Origin: Deinandra increscens subsp. villosa
Taxonomy: Eukaryota > Streptophyta > Magnoliopsida > Asterales > Asteraceae
Direction of reading: 5' to 3'
Assembly (NCBI GenBank): GCA_039602395.1
Contig: JBCNJP010000003.1
Coordinates: 20,298,956-20,362,955 of the forward strand
DNA: 64,000 nt
Of this stretch, positions 11,115 to 21,712 are shown in pieces (position 1 is the stretch's first letter; each line of letters starts with the position of its first letter). Under the pieces are notes generated by a model that saw only the letters and a program-made list of their open reading frames with translations, was not told the DNA's origin and did not search any database. The position numbers and the translations under genes are program-made.

Positions 11115-14100
11115 TTACAATCTGCCATCAAGTATATCAATACCTTCATTTACCACCTTATTCCCACCCCGACGATAGTTCGAAAGATAACTTTCTCTCC
11201 TTAAAAGCGGTGTGACATCGATCTCTTCTCCCACTTTCCGCTCTTCACTTGACGGATTATCACATCTTCTAAGAATCTCAAGTACTTCCTTCATTGATGG
11301 TCGGCTTGAAGGCAATGTGCTAGTGCATATGAGTCCTAGTTTGAACACAAGGCTAATTTCTTCCATGTAGCAATTGGCTTGTTTGATCTCAGGGTCCAAA
11401 GCTTCCTCCATGGTGGACTTCCCTTCACTAAAGTGTTTCCAAGTCCATTCTGCAAGATTCATGTCACCATCTCCTTCGTGTGGCTCTTTTCCCGTTACTA
11501 GTTCTAGTAGCACCACACCGAAGCTGTATACATCTGCTCTTTCGGTTATTGTTGTTGAGTATGCATACTCTGCAATCAGTAATTAGTAAACTATGTTAAA
11601 AGAGGATCATATTTTGACTTTGGAAGTCAAATGCACTAGCATTCATATCTGAAGTTATCATAATGTATAGATTCTTGAGGACAATCCGATATTCGAATTA
11701 CTCTCGACGATATAATATAAGTAAACAATACAATTATAGGGTTTATTTGGAAAACCCAAGTCAATTTGGGACTTTCTATTCACTTTGGTTTGACCAAAAA
11801 AAGTCAAGAGAAGAGTTGCACTTTGACTTTTAAAGGTCAACAGTGAACCAATGACTGATTTTACAGTTTTACTTTTACCATAGTGAGATCCTACAAGTGA
11901 GAGTGTTTTGATTTGAATTTAGTTTAAAGGAATCCATATGCTTTTCAATCTTACTTACAAAATGACCTTTGGAGTCAAGGAGTTCTTACCAGGAGGAATG
12001 TAACCAAATGAGCCAGCTATAGCAGACAAAGTATTGGCCTGACCCGGCTTCGGCTTGGTCAAAATCTTGGCTAATCCAAAATCCGCAATCCGCGCTTTAA
12101 ACTCAGAATCCAACAATATATTGCTTGATTTCACATCTCTATGAATGATCGGCGGTGAGCAATCATGGTGCATATAACAAAGCCCTTGAGCCACCCCGAT
12201 TGCAATCTGAAGCCGCCTGGGCCAATCCAATACCACGTAATGAACCAATCCGCGGTGTGTTTTCATCTTCTTATTCCCATGTAACCACTTGTCAAGACTC
12301 TGATTCTCCATATACTCATAAACAAGAAGCTTAGAATCCTCACTTGAAAAACAGCATAACAGTTTAACTATATTCGAATGACGAATAGAACCCAATATTT
12401 GAACCTCAGACAAGAACTCTTTTTCGAGTACTTGGTCTACTTTTCTAGTGTTCCAAATCCTTTTCACAGCAACATACTCCCCATGCCGCCCGACCTCTAT
12501 CTGATACACTTTCCCCGACCCGCCACTACCGATCAAATTGTTGTCGGTCAAACAACACAAAATGTTCGCTTCTGTGAACCGCAATGTGTGAAATGAAGTC
12601 AGTTTCCATGTGGTTAAATCCAGTTTCTGTTTCTTCTTAAGGTAGCCTCTAAACATGATTATAGTGCATAGAATGGCGAAGACTATGACGAATGCCGATA
12701 TAACAACGATTATCGCGATGATTTTGGGTGAAACTTTCTGAGAGTGTGAGGATTTGGTATAACCAACTGCTGCATTACAGTTATGAAGGTTTGGGATTGG
12801 GGATGAGGCACATAGATCCGGATTGTTTAAGAAACTGTTTTCGTAAGCCAGGTTATCAAAAGCATTCGGGATTCTCCCGGTGAGTTTGTTGGAAGAAAGA
12901 TTCAGACTGGTAAGCCTTAAACTGCTCATCTGTGGTGGAATTTTGCCGGAGAATTGGTTTTCTGATAGATCTAGATCTAGAAGGTGAGGTAAAGAGGTGA
13001 TTGCGGGTGGAATCTCGCCGGAGAGATTGTTTCTGGCGAGATTCAATGTGGTTAGTGAAGTCCATGAGCTAACTGTTGCCGGAAGTTCACCGGAAAGTGA
13101 GTTACCGTCGAGGTAAAGAACAGATAACTGAGAAAGATTGGTGAATCCGGTGGGGATTTCGCCGGATAAAAAGTTGTTACTAGCTATGAACACGTTTAGT
13201 TTCTTCCATGACGAGATTCCTTCCGGAATTCGGCCGGAAAACTTGTTGTCATCGATCTCTAATCTGGATAAATTCCACGCTATGCTGCTCGGAAGCTCGC
13301 CGGAGAGAAAATTTCCGCTGATCCGCAAGCTGGATAGATCGGATAATGACCAAATTCCTGACGGAAATTCACCGGTGAAACTGTTGTCGTAGAGTTGGAT
13401 CGTATGAAGTTTGTGGCATCTCTGGAGAGATCTCGGGATCTCTCCGGTGAGATTGTTGGAGAAAGCAACCACCACGAGCAAAGCACCTCCGGCGCACAAG
13501 TTTTCAGGCAATTTTCCGGTGAGTTTGTTCTCGGATACCTCGATTGCTTCGAGATTCGAGTGAAGGCCGATTTCTGGAGGTAATTCGCCGCTGAGATTGT
13601 TTCTGAAAAGCCGGAATATCTTCAGTGTCGGAATTTGAGAAATACTCGCCGGAATGTAGCCGGATAGTCGATTTGAAAACAAATTCAACACCTCCAGCTG
13701 CTGCAATTTGCCGAAATCTTCAGGAATTGATCCGGTTATCTTGTTCATTGAGATATCGATTTCAGTCAAGTTTACAGACTCGACCGCCGACGGAATTTCG
13801 CCGGATAGATTATTTTTGTACATATATAAATTTCTCAAATTCTTCAACAGAAACAATCCAGAAGGAATTTCACCTTCCAAATTATTCGAACTCAGATCCA
13901 ACAATTCGAGATTATACAAGTTCCCCAAACTTTCAGGTATTTTTCCGATCAGATTAGTTTGCGGCATCCATAACTTCGTCAAATTCCCCAACCTCCCAAA
14001 CTCCGGCGGTATCTCCGGCGTTGCGAAATTGTTATACGCCAAACCTAAAATCAACAGATTGGATAAGTTCCCGATCTCCGACGGGATTGAACCGTCAAAC

Positions 14101-14651
14101 AAGTTCTGATACAATTGCAAATACATCAACTCCGACAAGTTCCCGATCGCCGGAGGTATGTCGCCGGTGAAGTTATTAGCTCCGAGATCAGCATACTTCA
14201 GCCGCGATAACCGATCGATGTCGTCCGGCAACGTTCCAACAAAAGCGTTCTGCGAGATGTCAAGTTGAATTAGCTTCGAACAGTTATACAAAACCCTAGG
14301 AAACTCTCCGGTGAGGTAGTTATCAGTTAGAAGCATATTTTCCAGATTCTGAAGGTCACATATCGGCGGCGGTAAAGCTCCGGTCAGGCCCTTGCTCTCG
14401 AGTTTGAGAACAATAACAGAGGCGTTGGTGTTGCACGTAATTTCCGGCCAGTTGCAGGGAGATGAAGAGGCGTTCCAGTTGGTCAGCGATGGCGGATTCC
14501 CCCATTGTTGCTTGAGATTAAGCAATATGGTTTGTTCGGATACTAAGAACTTCTGTGAGTTTACGTATAAAAACTCGATCACGATGATGAGAACGAAGGG
14601 AATTGTGCGTAGAGGCGTCGGGAGGGACGGTGGGGGTGATAGTTTCGTCAT
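11115..14651 (-). CDS. LRR receptor-like protein kinase, HSL1-like (LRR-XI)
   Basis: A two-exon gene: exon 1 14651-11990, intron 11989-11570 (GT-AG, donor GGTAAGA), exon 2 11569-11115. It encodes 1038 aa. The ATG at 14651 is chosen because the frame further upstream has no ATG and a hydrophobic signal peptide follows at once. Then come an LRRNT domain (QTILLNLKQQW, SPCNWPEITC), about 20 plant LRRs of the LxGxIP type, a transmembrane helix (about 644-668), and a Ser/Thr kinase: G-loop GSGGSGKV near 708, catalytic Lys in VAVK near 730, HRD Asp near 839, DFG near 857, and PPEYAY spanning the splice junction. It is an RD kinase with key residues present, expected at the plasma membrane as a peptide-type receptor. 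The intron in the GYxxPE segment is common in LRR-XI. The ligand is unknown. The gene appears intact. Confidence 0.93.
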
Positions 14652-15070
14652 TTTCCGGTGAGTGCAGATTGCCGGAGAAAAATTAATGGGTAGCCGACAT
14701 TTATGACAAATTTGGCAGACGGTTGTTGAGTTTATGTAGGTTTGTGCCACGGGTGTTCACTTTCGAGATAGTATTTAATTTAACTAAAATATTTATTCAT
14801 CTAGAAACTAGAATGAGTGGTGGGGTAGGCACGGCGGCGGCGGCATGGCAGCTAGGCACCGGAAGTCAACGGGAGGAGTCGTGGTCTTATTCTGCCGGCT
14901 AAACAGTCAAGGTTTCGAGTTTCGACTGGATCCTTGTCCGGTGATAATAATGAAGCCATGGTATAGGTAAGATGATATATAAGCTGGTAACTTCTTTCCA
15001 GAATGGCAAATTTTAGTTACCATTTAAAACTGGTTTTAAACTCTTTTGAACGGCAAATTTTAGTTGCCAT
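14652..15070 (-). promoter_or_regulatory. Upstream region of the receptor kinase gene
   Basis: This is the 5' flank of the kinase, read on the minus strand. A TATATA-type word lies near 14975. A GGC-rich stretch near 14830-14850 (GGCGGCGGCGGC) is a short trinucleotide run. No transcription start can be fixed. Confidence 0.3.
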
Positions 15071-15073
15071 TTA

Positions 15074-15414
15074 GGGTGGGTGGTATGGGGTATATTTTTT
15101 TTCGGCATAGGGTGATTTTCGGCAACAATTTGGCAACCATACCCTTGCATTCGGCAAGGTGGATATCGGCAAAAAAAAATCAAAAAACGGCAACTACTTG
15201 CCGAGTATTGCCGAGAGTGATTTTCGAACGTTGGGCTTTTTTTGCCCGTTATTTTTCAACCCAACTTATGCAACCCAACTTATCCCACCCATACCATTCA
15301 AAAAACACAAAAGACATATACTTTTTTTTCTCTCCTGGTATTACTCTCCTATTGGCCAAAAAACTTATCCCATTTTACTCATCCTAAAAAATTTATCCCC
15401 CACACCGCCCACCC
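15074..15414. mobile_element. Tourist/PIF-Harbinger-type MITE
   Basis: The left end is GGGTGGGTGGTATGGGGTAT. The right end, reverse complemented, is GGGTGGGCGGTGTGGGGGAT, giving terminal inverted repeats of about 20 bp with few mismatches. Both ends are flanked by TTA (15071-15073 and 15415-15417), the target duplication of PIF/Harbinger elements. It is 341 bp with no transposase. Internal words (GGCAAC, TTGCCGAGTATTGCCGAGAG) are repetitive. Confidence 0.8.
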
Positions 15415-15766
15415 TTAGAACTAGTATTCAAGTGTATGAATACGAGACTTATTTTTTTTTTTTAACGGTAAATTTGGATCACTGACGGAAATATTACACC
15501 ATCCACCCAATCATCTTTAATCCCTATCAAGAGGAAACTCACTGGATCAAATTGTAACCTCCATTTTTTTATTCTTTTGTTATACGTGAAACTTTAACCC
15601 AAAACCTTTTGATAAGAGGTCATACACCTTTATCACTATACTAAGCTAGCGGGTGTGAATACAAGTGCTCTTGAGTCTCATACTGAATAATAGTATATTA
15701 TTTATATTATTAGGGACCAGGGTGGAGGTATGGTTATGGTAGTTTTTTTAGCCAAATACCTTAAAG

Positions 15767-16049
15767 CATTCACGATAGGTATTCTAAAAAATATGAGTGT
15801 AAATCTTTAAAATTTGAGGTTTGGTTGTGATTAAGTTTTGAATAGAGGATAGAGAAAAAGTTTAGAAAATCTGCATATTTGACAAAAAAAACATGATAAC
15901 TTGCTAAAATTTGAGAATTGGAAGAGAGATAAAAAGTAATGATAAAGGTATAAAAATATTATTTAATTATGATTGTGAGTGAAAAAGAGAGAAAAAATAA
16001 TAATAAAAGTATAATTATAGGGATGCTGATGGAGAACCTATTGTGAATG
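15767..16049. mobile_element. MITE with CATTCACRATAGG ends, copy 1
   Basis: The left end CATTCACGATAGGTATTC matches the reverse complement of the right end, CATTCACAATAGGTTCTC. The inside is AT-rich and non-coding. A related, more decayed copy lies at 16896-17176. The superfamily is uncertain because no clean TSD was found. Confidence 0.65.
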
Positions 16050-16214
16050 ATCTTAGGATGGGGGGTATAGAGGCAGTGGAGTAGTGTGACTTCATTTTTA
16101 ATAGCCAATGAAATCATGACACCTCATTCTTATAAAAAAAGAAGCCATGGAAGTCTAGATCACATGATATGGAAGCCACAAGAAGAAAATGAGTAGTGTG
16201 GCTTCATTAATTGT

Positions 16215-16246
16215 TGTGTGTGTGTGTGTGTGGGGGGGGGGGGGGG
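16215..16246. repeat. (TG)9 microsatellite followed by a 15-G run
   Basis: This is a plain simple-sequence repeat running into a G homopolymer. Its length is likely to be uncertain in any assembly. Confidence 0.95.
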
Positions 16247-16350
16247 AGTGGTGGTTGGCAACGCTCAAGCACTAGCTTGGCGCTGCTTAATCAAGCCATG
16301 GAGACTCCAAAATGAAGCAGCAAAATGGAGCAGTGGAGGGGCGGTACAAA

Positions 16351-16793
16351 CAATGTTTTAAAAACCGGTTTTTTAGTTGAACCGGAAAACCTTTCGGGAC
16401 TGGTTCGACCGGTCGGACCGGTTAGACCGGCTGGTTGAACCGGTTAGGGGATTTATATATATTTTTTTATAAAAATGCTAATAAACTTGTACACCCCAAC
16501 AAAAGTAGTTAAAATACAATTATAATCCACTCAAAAATAATATCAAATATGTATTTCATAAGAAAATATAAGTTTTAAACTTTAAAAAATAATAAAAAAT
16601 AAAAAAAAGTTATAAAAATAAAAAATAAAATAAAAAATCAGAAAACCGGTTGAACCGGAAAAAACCGGAAAACCGGCCGGTTCGAAGCGGGTCGGTTCAA
16701 CCCAAAAAACCGGACATTAAAGAACCAGAAAGGTGGCCGGTCCCCGGTCGAACCGGTTGAACCGGACGGTTCGACCCGGGTTTTAAAACATTG
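16351..16793. mobile_element. Foldback MITE rich in AACCGG words
   Basis: The left end CAATGTTTTAAAAACCGGTT mirrors the right end, whose reverse complement is CAATGTTTTAAAACCCGGGT. About 110 bp of AACCGG/GGTTCG-rich sequence at each side can pair across an AT-rich centre (about 16450-16640). Flanks GGTACAAA and GGTACGAA look like a worn 8-bp target duplication. No coding region is present. It is a hairpin-forming, non-autonomous DNA element. Confidence 0.75.
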
Positions 16794-16895
16794 GGTACGA
16801 AAGCGGCGAAGGCGCATAATTGGAGTCGTGTGAAGCAACGATCGATACCGCCCATCCTTATGCCATATGAGAGAGAATACAAACTACTTTTAGAG

Positions 16896-17176
16896 TATTC
16901 ATGGTAGAGTCCCTATAGATTTGTGAGTATAGTCCTTAAAATTTGAGGTGTACTTGTGAGTGGAGTAGAGAAAAAATATTACTGTTTATCTGTAAATTTG
17001 ATTAAAAAAAATTGTTAATTTGGTAAAATCTGAGGTTTGATGTGATAGAAAGAGAGAGAAAAGATGATAAGGGTATAAAAATTATTATTTAATTGTTATT
17101 GTGATTGAAAGAGCAAAAAAATTTAATTATAAAAATATAAATTATAAGGATAAGGATAAAAAACCTATTGAGATAG
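16896..17176. mobile_element. MITE related to 15767-16049, copy 2 (decayed)
   Basis: The order of blocks matches copy 1: TATTCATGGTAGAGTCCCTA at the left, CTTAAAATTTGAGGT, GATAAGGGTATAAAAATTATT, and AAAAACCTATTGAGATAG at the right. The ends have lost the clean inverted repeat. Confidence 0.55.
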
Positions 17177-18804
17177 TTTTACATAATTAATAATTGATAG
17201 AAGTATCTAAATCACCTATTTGTTTAAATAACGAAAACCCTGAATTCATGAAGGGTTCATAGGATTGATTGCAAAAACGTTCAGGTTTCTCATGTAATTT
17301 TTTTTTTCAAATAACTTTTTTGAAAAGATAAATGGGTAATTTTATTTGAAAAGAGGATATATATAATTGATTTTTTAATTTGGATATATATGTAATTAAA
17401 AGGGTTAATTAAGGGGATGTATGTAAATTATTCTATAATTACAGATAATATGAAGATAATATGAGTAGTTAGAATTCTACAAATAATGTTTCATTTAAGG
17501 GGTTAAAATACCTGTATATAATTTCATAACAATAATATATTTTATGGAAAATCCTTAACTACAATCAAATTATATAATTTTCAACTTATTAATATAAAAC
17601 TCATCATGCAACAATTAATATTACATTAAGATTATTGTATATACACATGTTGAATTTTATGATGAAATATAAAGTTGCTTTTATATAATTATTAATTTCA
17701 TAAAGCAACAAATTAAAATCAAATGATATGTTGTTTCAAAGCATATATGTGTTAGTTATTACAACTCATTTTTAAAATAAACTAAATAAAAGTTAAAGGA
17801 ATTTTAAGAATGAGATATTCAATAATACGAACGGCACAACATATTAGACTTTTGTTGCATGCTTTAATTTTGAAAAATATGTGTATATGCGCGTTTTTAT
17901 ATAGAAATATAATTAGTTAAATATACAATGATATTACGTAACTAAAAAAAAAAAAAGATTAAGAGCATCATGGACTCGTGGTAGCAAATTTTAATCAACT
18001 CATTTCTTAATCATGCCTATTATTTGACTTTAGTTTAAATTATCTAATTTCTTTTCAACCTTTTTTACAACTAATAAAATCATCAAACCTGAGTATAAAT
18101 ATTAACCTCAAAATTCTTTTGAAACAATTGAAGATAATAGTTATCATCAAACAAAACAAAGATGTTTGTGTAATATAGATGTAACACAGAAAAATTTGGG
18201 AATAAAGAAAACCAAGAGTGTTTATAGGTATTAACCTAAAAATTATTTTGAAACAACTGGTTCCAGGTTACCATTTATAATAACTCTTTTTATGAACTAC
18301 TTATGTGTTAAAAAGACGTTTCCGTAGACAAATACTTCAAAAGTTTTGACAATAATTTTATATGAAATTTTATATTTAATATTAGCGACAAATTCACAAG
18401 TGAGCGCACATCCAAAAATGGTTCTCATCGACTACGTATGACAGAATAGTCACCCACAATTTCATCCAGATCATTACAGATGACCAACATGACTAAACAA
18501 ATAAGTATCACTGATGGCTAGTTATCAATGACTGGAACCTTTCGATGAGGGAATTCCATTGGAATTCGGTCAAAAGTAAAAAAAGAAAAGTTTTCAAAGT
18601 CTATTATTAATTTCGATTGGTACACATTGTTGACACGATATTTGTTGTAACCAGTTGGTAAACTGAGGATACGATTTCTGGCAAAATTCTTACTCGCACT
18701 TTTAGGTAATGTGTTGATGTGGGTCCATATGCGATAGTAGTCGTCGGTAATCCCGTCGGTATAAGGGCCGCAAATATCAACCAAAACCTATCATAAATGT
18801 TAAC
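17177..18804. other. AT-rich intergenic DNA
   Basis: The stretch is very AT-rich, with an A13 run near 17945. An open minus-strand frame at 18518-18784 has no recognisable domain and is left uncalled. The sequence ends at the TSD of the TRIM. Confidence 0.4.
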
Positions 18805-18809
18805 CCGTC

Positions 18810-18963
18810 TGTAACATCCCACATTGGTTGGGAAGGGGAACGAAAGCTTCCTGCTGGATACCTTCCCTATCAGACGCGTTTTAAAACCGTGAGGGGCGGA
18901 TGCCTAAGGGCATGCTGGCTACCAAAGCGGATAATATCTGATACGGTTGCTTGGGCTGTTACA
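18810..18963 (+). repeat. TRIM 5' LTR
   Basis: It matches the 3' LTR but lacks 9 bp (TATATGGGG) after CTTCCT, which may be the TATA region, plus a few base changes. Confidence 0.9.
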
Positions 18964-19012
18964 AATGGTATCAAAGCCAGGGCCGGGCCGGTGTACCAGC
19001 GAAGACGCTGGG

Positions 19013-21553
19013 TGTCACACCCCCAAAATACCACTAACGGAGTTTATACCGTTAAGGGGCGCGACTAGACCAGGATCCACAACCACAGTTACAAATACTA
19101 AACGAATCAGGGTTAGTTCAAACACAAATTACAAATCAAAGTTTCAAACACAACGCAGCGGAATAAAATATTGTCTTAGCACTAACCACGTGCTTTACAT
19201 AAACATTGTTTTAAAATTCCCAAGTTAAGTTTTAAACAGAAATAAACGTCTTCTTGTGCCATGCCAACCTCCAGCGGATACTCCTTAGCGATCTGCAAAA
19301 GTTTAAACCACGCAAGTGTCAACCTAACGGTTGGTGAGTTCACAGTGGGCTTGTCATGCATTGGCCCGGTCTCATAATCATAGTTCGTATCAAAATGTAC
19401 TTACAAATTATTCATTTGTGAAAAGCAATGCTTGTAATTAATTCTCAGTTTATAAATGTTTTGTCCGTGACCACGTCATCGGGTATGTACTAGTTCCGTA
19501 AAGTTAAAGGACTCAACCGATATCGCGGGTAGCTAATCCGTTGTTCCATGCTCTAAGGAAGTTTGTACCAAAGCTGACTTATTTTGTGGGGGCCGAGCCA
19601 TCCCGTACAGTGCGGACCAAGTCATCGCGTTTTCTGCCTCCCCCGTGTCCTCTCGGGACCACGGGCAAATAGGCTGATATTGTACCTCCGTGCACTCCCC
19701 GTGCCACGGGGCGGAGTTTGTCAAACTCCAGTAGATCTACCCAACATCCCCTCGCTTTACAATTAATGGCACAATTTTAGTTGAGGACTTTAAGTTATAA
19801 GGCATCCTTAGAAAACATGTGATATCATGTGGTTTAGACTTTAACCTACACTAGCCATATTAAAACAGTTTTCGTCTCAGAAATCGTTTATTCAGAATTC
19901 ACAAGTGTTCCCATAAAACACTTCAGTTTATCAAGTGGGTGCCAAGCATCCCGTGTTCTCAAGTTTATCAGTGAGGTGCCTAGCACTCTCGAGTTCAATC
20001 AGCATTGTTTTCGTTAAGTTATTCGGTGTGGCCCAACGGACTCACGGTATGCGGGTTAGTGACACTCACCTTTGGTTGCACAGCTACACTTCAAGTAAAT
20101 CCAATACTGTTGTTTAACGAAGACCTAGAACACGTTTAGGTCTTAAGTATTAGTTTCGTGTCTAATCTTTACTTAACGTCACTATGGCCCATAACATAGC
20201 ACGTTGCAACTATGACTCGACATACCGACACACGACACCAATGGTTGATCATAAACAAGGGTTCATATAAATCAGATATCAGGCATGTTTCATCATGGCA
20301 TAATCATGTAAGTCATGGCATAACACTTTAGGCAAATTTCACAAGTTTGGTTTTTAGGTCAGGTCTTAGTTTCGCTAGCATAGTTTCGCTAGGCAGTTTC
20401 GCTAGGTGCACGGGCAGCACTTTCGCTAGGCAATGCCCGGTAACACAGTTTCGCTAGGCTAGTTTCGCCCGAAACTGCTGACGCAGTTTCGCTAGCCTAG
20501 TTTCGCAGGGAAACTGGTTTGAACTTTCGTTCAGGTATTTCGCTCGATAGTTTCGCTCGAGCTGGTCTGGTCAGGTTCCCGGCGACACTATAGTTTCGCT
20601 GGTCAGTGTCGCTGGAAGGATGCACAATTTCGCTACTTAGTTTCGCCCAGAGAACAACAGTTTCGCTGGTCGCGAAAAACATACGGATTTGCCTAAAAAT
20701 CAACCTAACAGCTTCTGATCATACATGCAATTCATTATCTAGCATCTATGGGCATTTACTAACATAAATCAAGCAACTTTAACATGTTTTACATGCATTT
20801 TGTCATCAAATCACCAAGAACACATATAAAACCCTAAAATGACTAAAATGGCATAAATCTCTATCATGGTTGGATTTCATACGCAAAGTTATCAACTTTA
20901 TTACAGATCTAGCATCCTAAAGCATACATACAGAAGATCAAGCAATATTATGGAGGTTTGGGCATGCTTTAAGAAGAAAACATATAGAAAACACATAAAG
21001 CATAGATTTTGGGACTCACGGTTGATCCTAGAATCGATAGAGGAGAAGAGATGATGGTCTAGAGGCTGAGATCTTGGTCTCTTGATGGTATTCTCGGCTG
21101 ACCAGGTTCCAGAGAGTATGTGTGTGTGTTTGTTGTGTGGTTGAGCAAATGAGGCTACTAGGGTTCATTAAGTTTATTTATATCAGAGGCTAGTTTCGCT
21201 GGCAGTTTCGCTGGCTGGCGAAACTGGCTCTGATCTCGGGTACATTGATCAGTCTAGCCTGCTACCGGGCGAATCTGTAGTTTCGCTCGGTAGTTTCGCT
21301 GACTACCAAATTTAGGCAATTTTCACATAATTCAAGTATTTACAATTAATCATGCTATTCACAATAGTAAGTCATGTATCTAAATCACGTTGCACATAAA
21401 GATAATCAATGATGAACACATAACACATATGGACGGGTTCGGTGATCAACCAAAGGTCGTGGACGTATTCGGCCTAGTTATGCATTAGCTACTTATAACG
21501 TAACTAACGGGTTTGTCTAACGGAAGTTAACCTTGAAATTCTCGGGTGTCACA
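19013..21553 (-). repeat. Element A 3' LTR
   Basis: The 2541-bp LTR is identical in length to its partner. It holds the TTTCGCT arrays (about 20368-20665 and 21192-21300) and a TATA box on the minus strand at 21175-21182. Confidence 0.95.
20368..20665. repeat. TTTCGCT/AGCGAAA word array in element A LTR (left copy)
   Basis: Eleven exact TTTCGCT words occur here, mostly as AGTTTCGCT, plus variants (TTTCGCCC, TTTCGCAG, GTGTCGCT). Four more lie at 21192-21300. The right LTR repeats the set at about 28349-28646 and 29173-29281. Spacing is irregular and some copies are inverted (GCGAAACT). Confidence 0.9.
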
Positions 21554-21712
21554 TCATTCCCCTGAAATTGGAATTTTCGTCCCGAAAATTATTCTTGCGT
21601 CGTTGCGTTCGCAGCATCAGCTGTCGTTGTTGCTATCGTCGCTGGGGAAAGAAAGCAAAAAGTTTTAGGGTTGTCACATCCTCCTCCCGTTAAGGAATTT
21701 TGGTCCCCAAAA

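Noticed and set aside
12378..14661. Plus-strand frames opposite the receptor kinase
   Set aside because: These are shadows of the LRR coding strand. The LRR periodicity gives open frames on the other strand.
14652..14750. N-terminal extension of the receptor kinase beyond 14651
   Set aside because: That stretch has no ATG, and a signal peptide starts right after the ATG at 14651.
18518..18822. Minus-strand frames before the TRIM
   Set aside because: No domain or family is recognisable, two frames compete over the same bases, and the longest is 88 residues.
19533..20703. Several open frames in the LTRs of element A (repeated at 27514-28684)
   Set aside because: They lie in LTR DNA, have no recognisable domain, and are duplicated only because the LTRs are duplicated.
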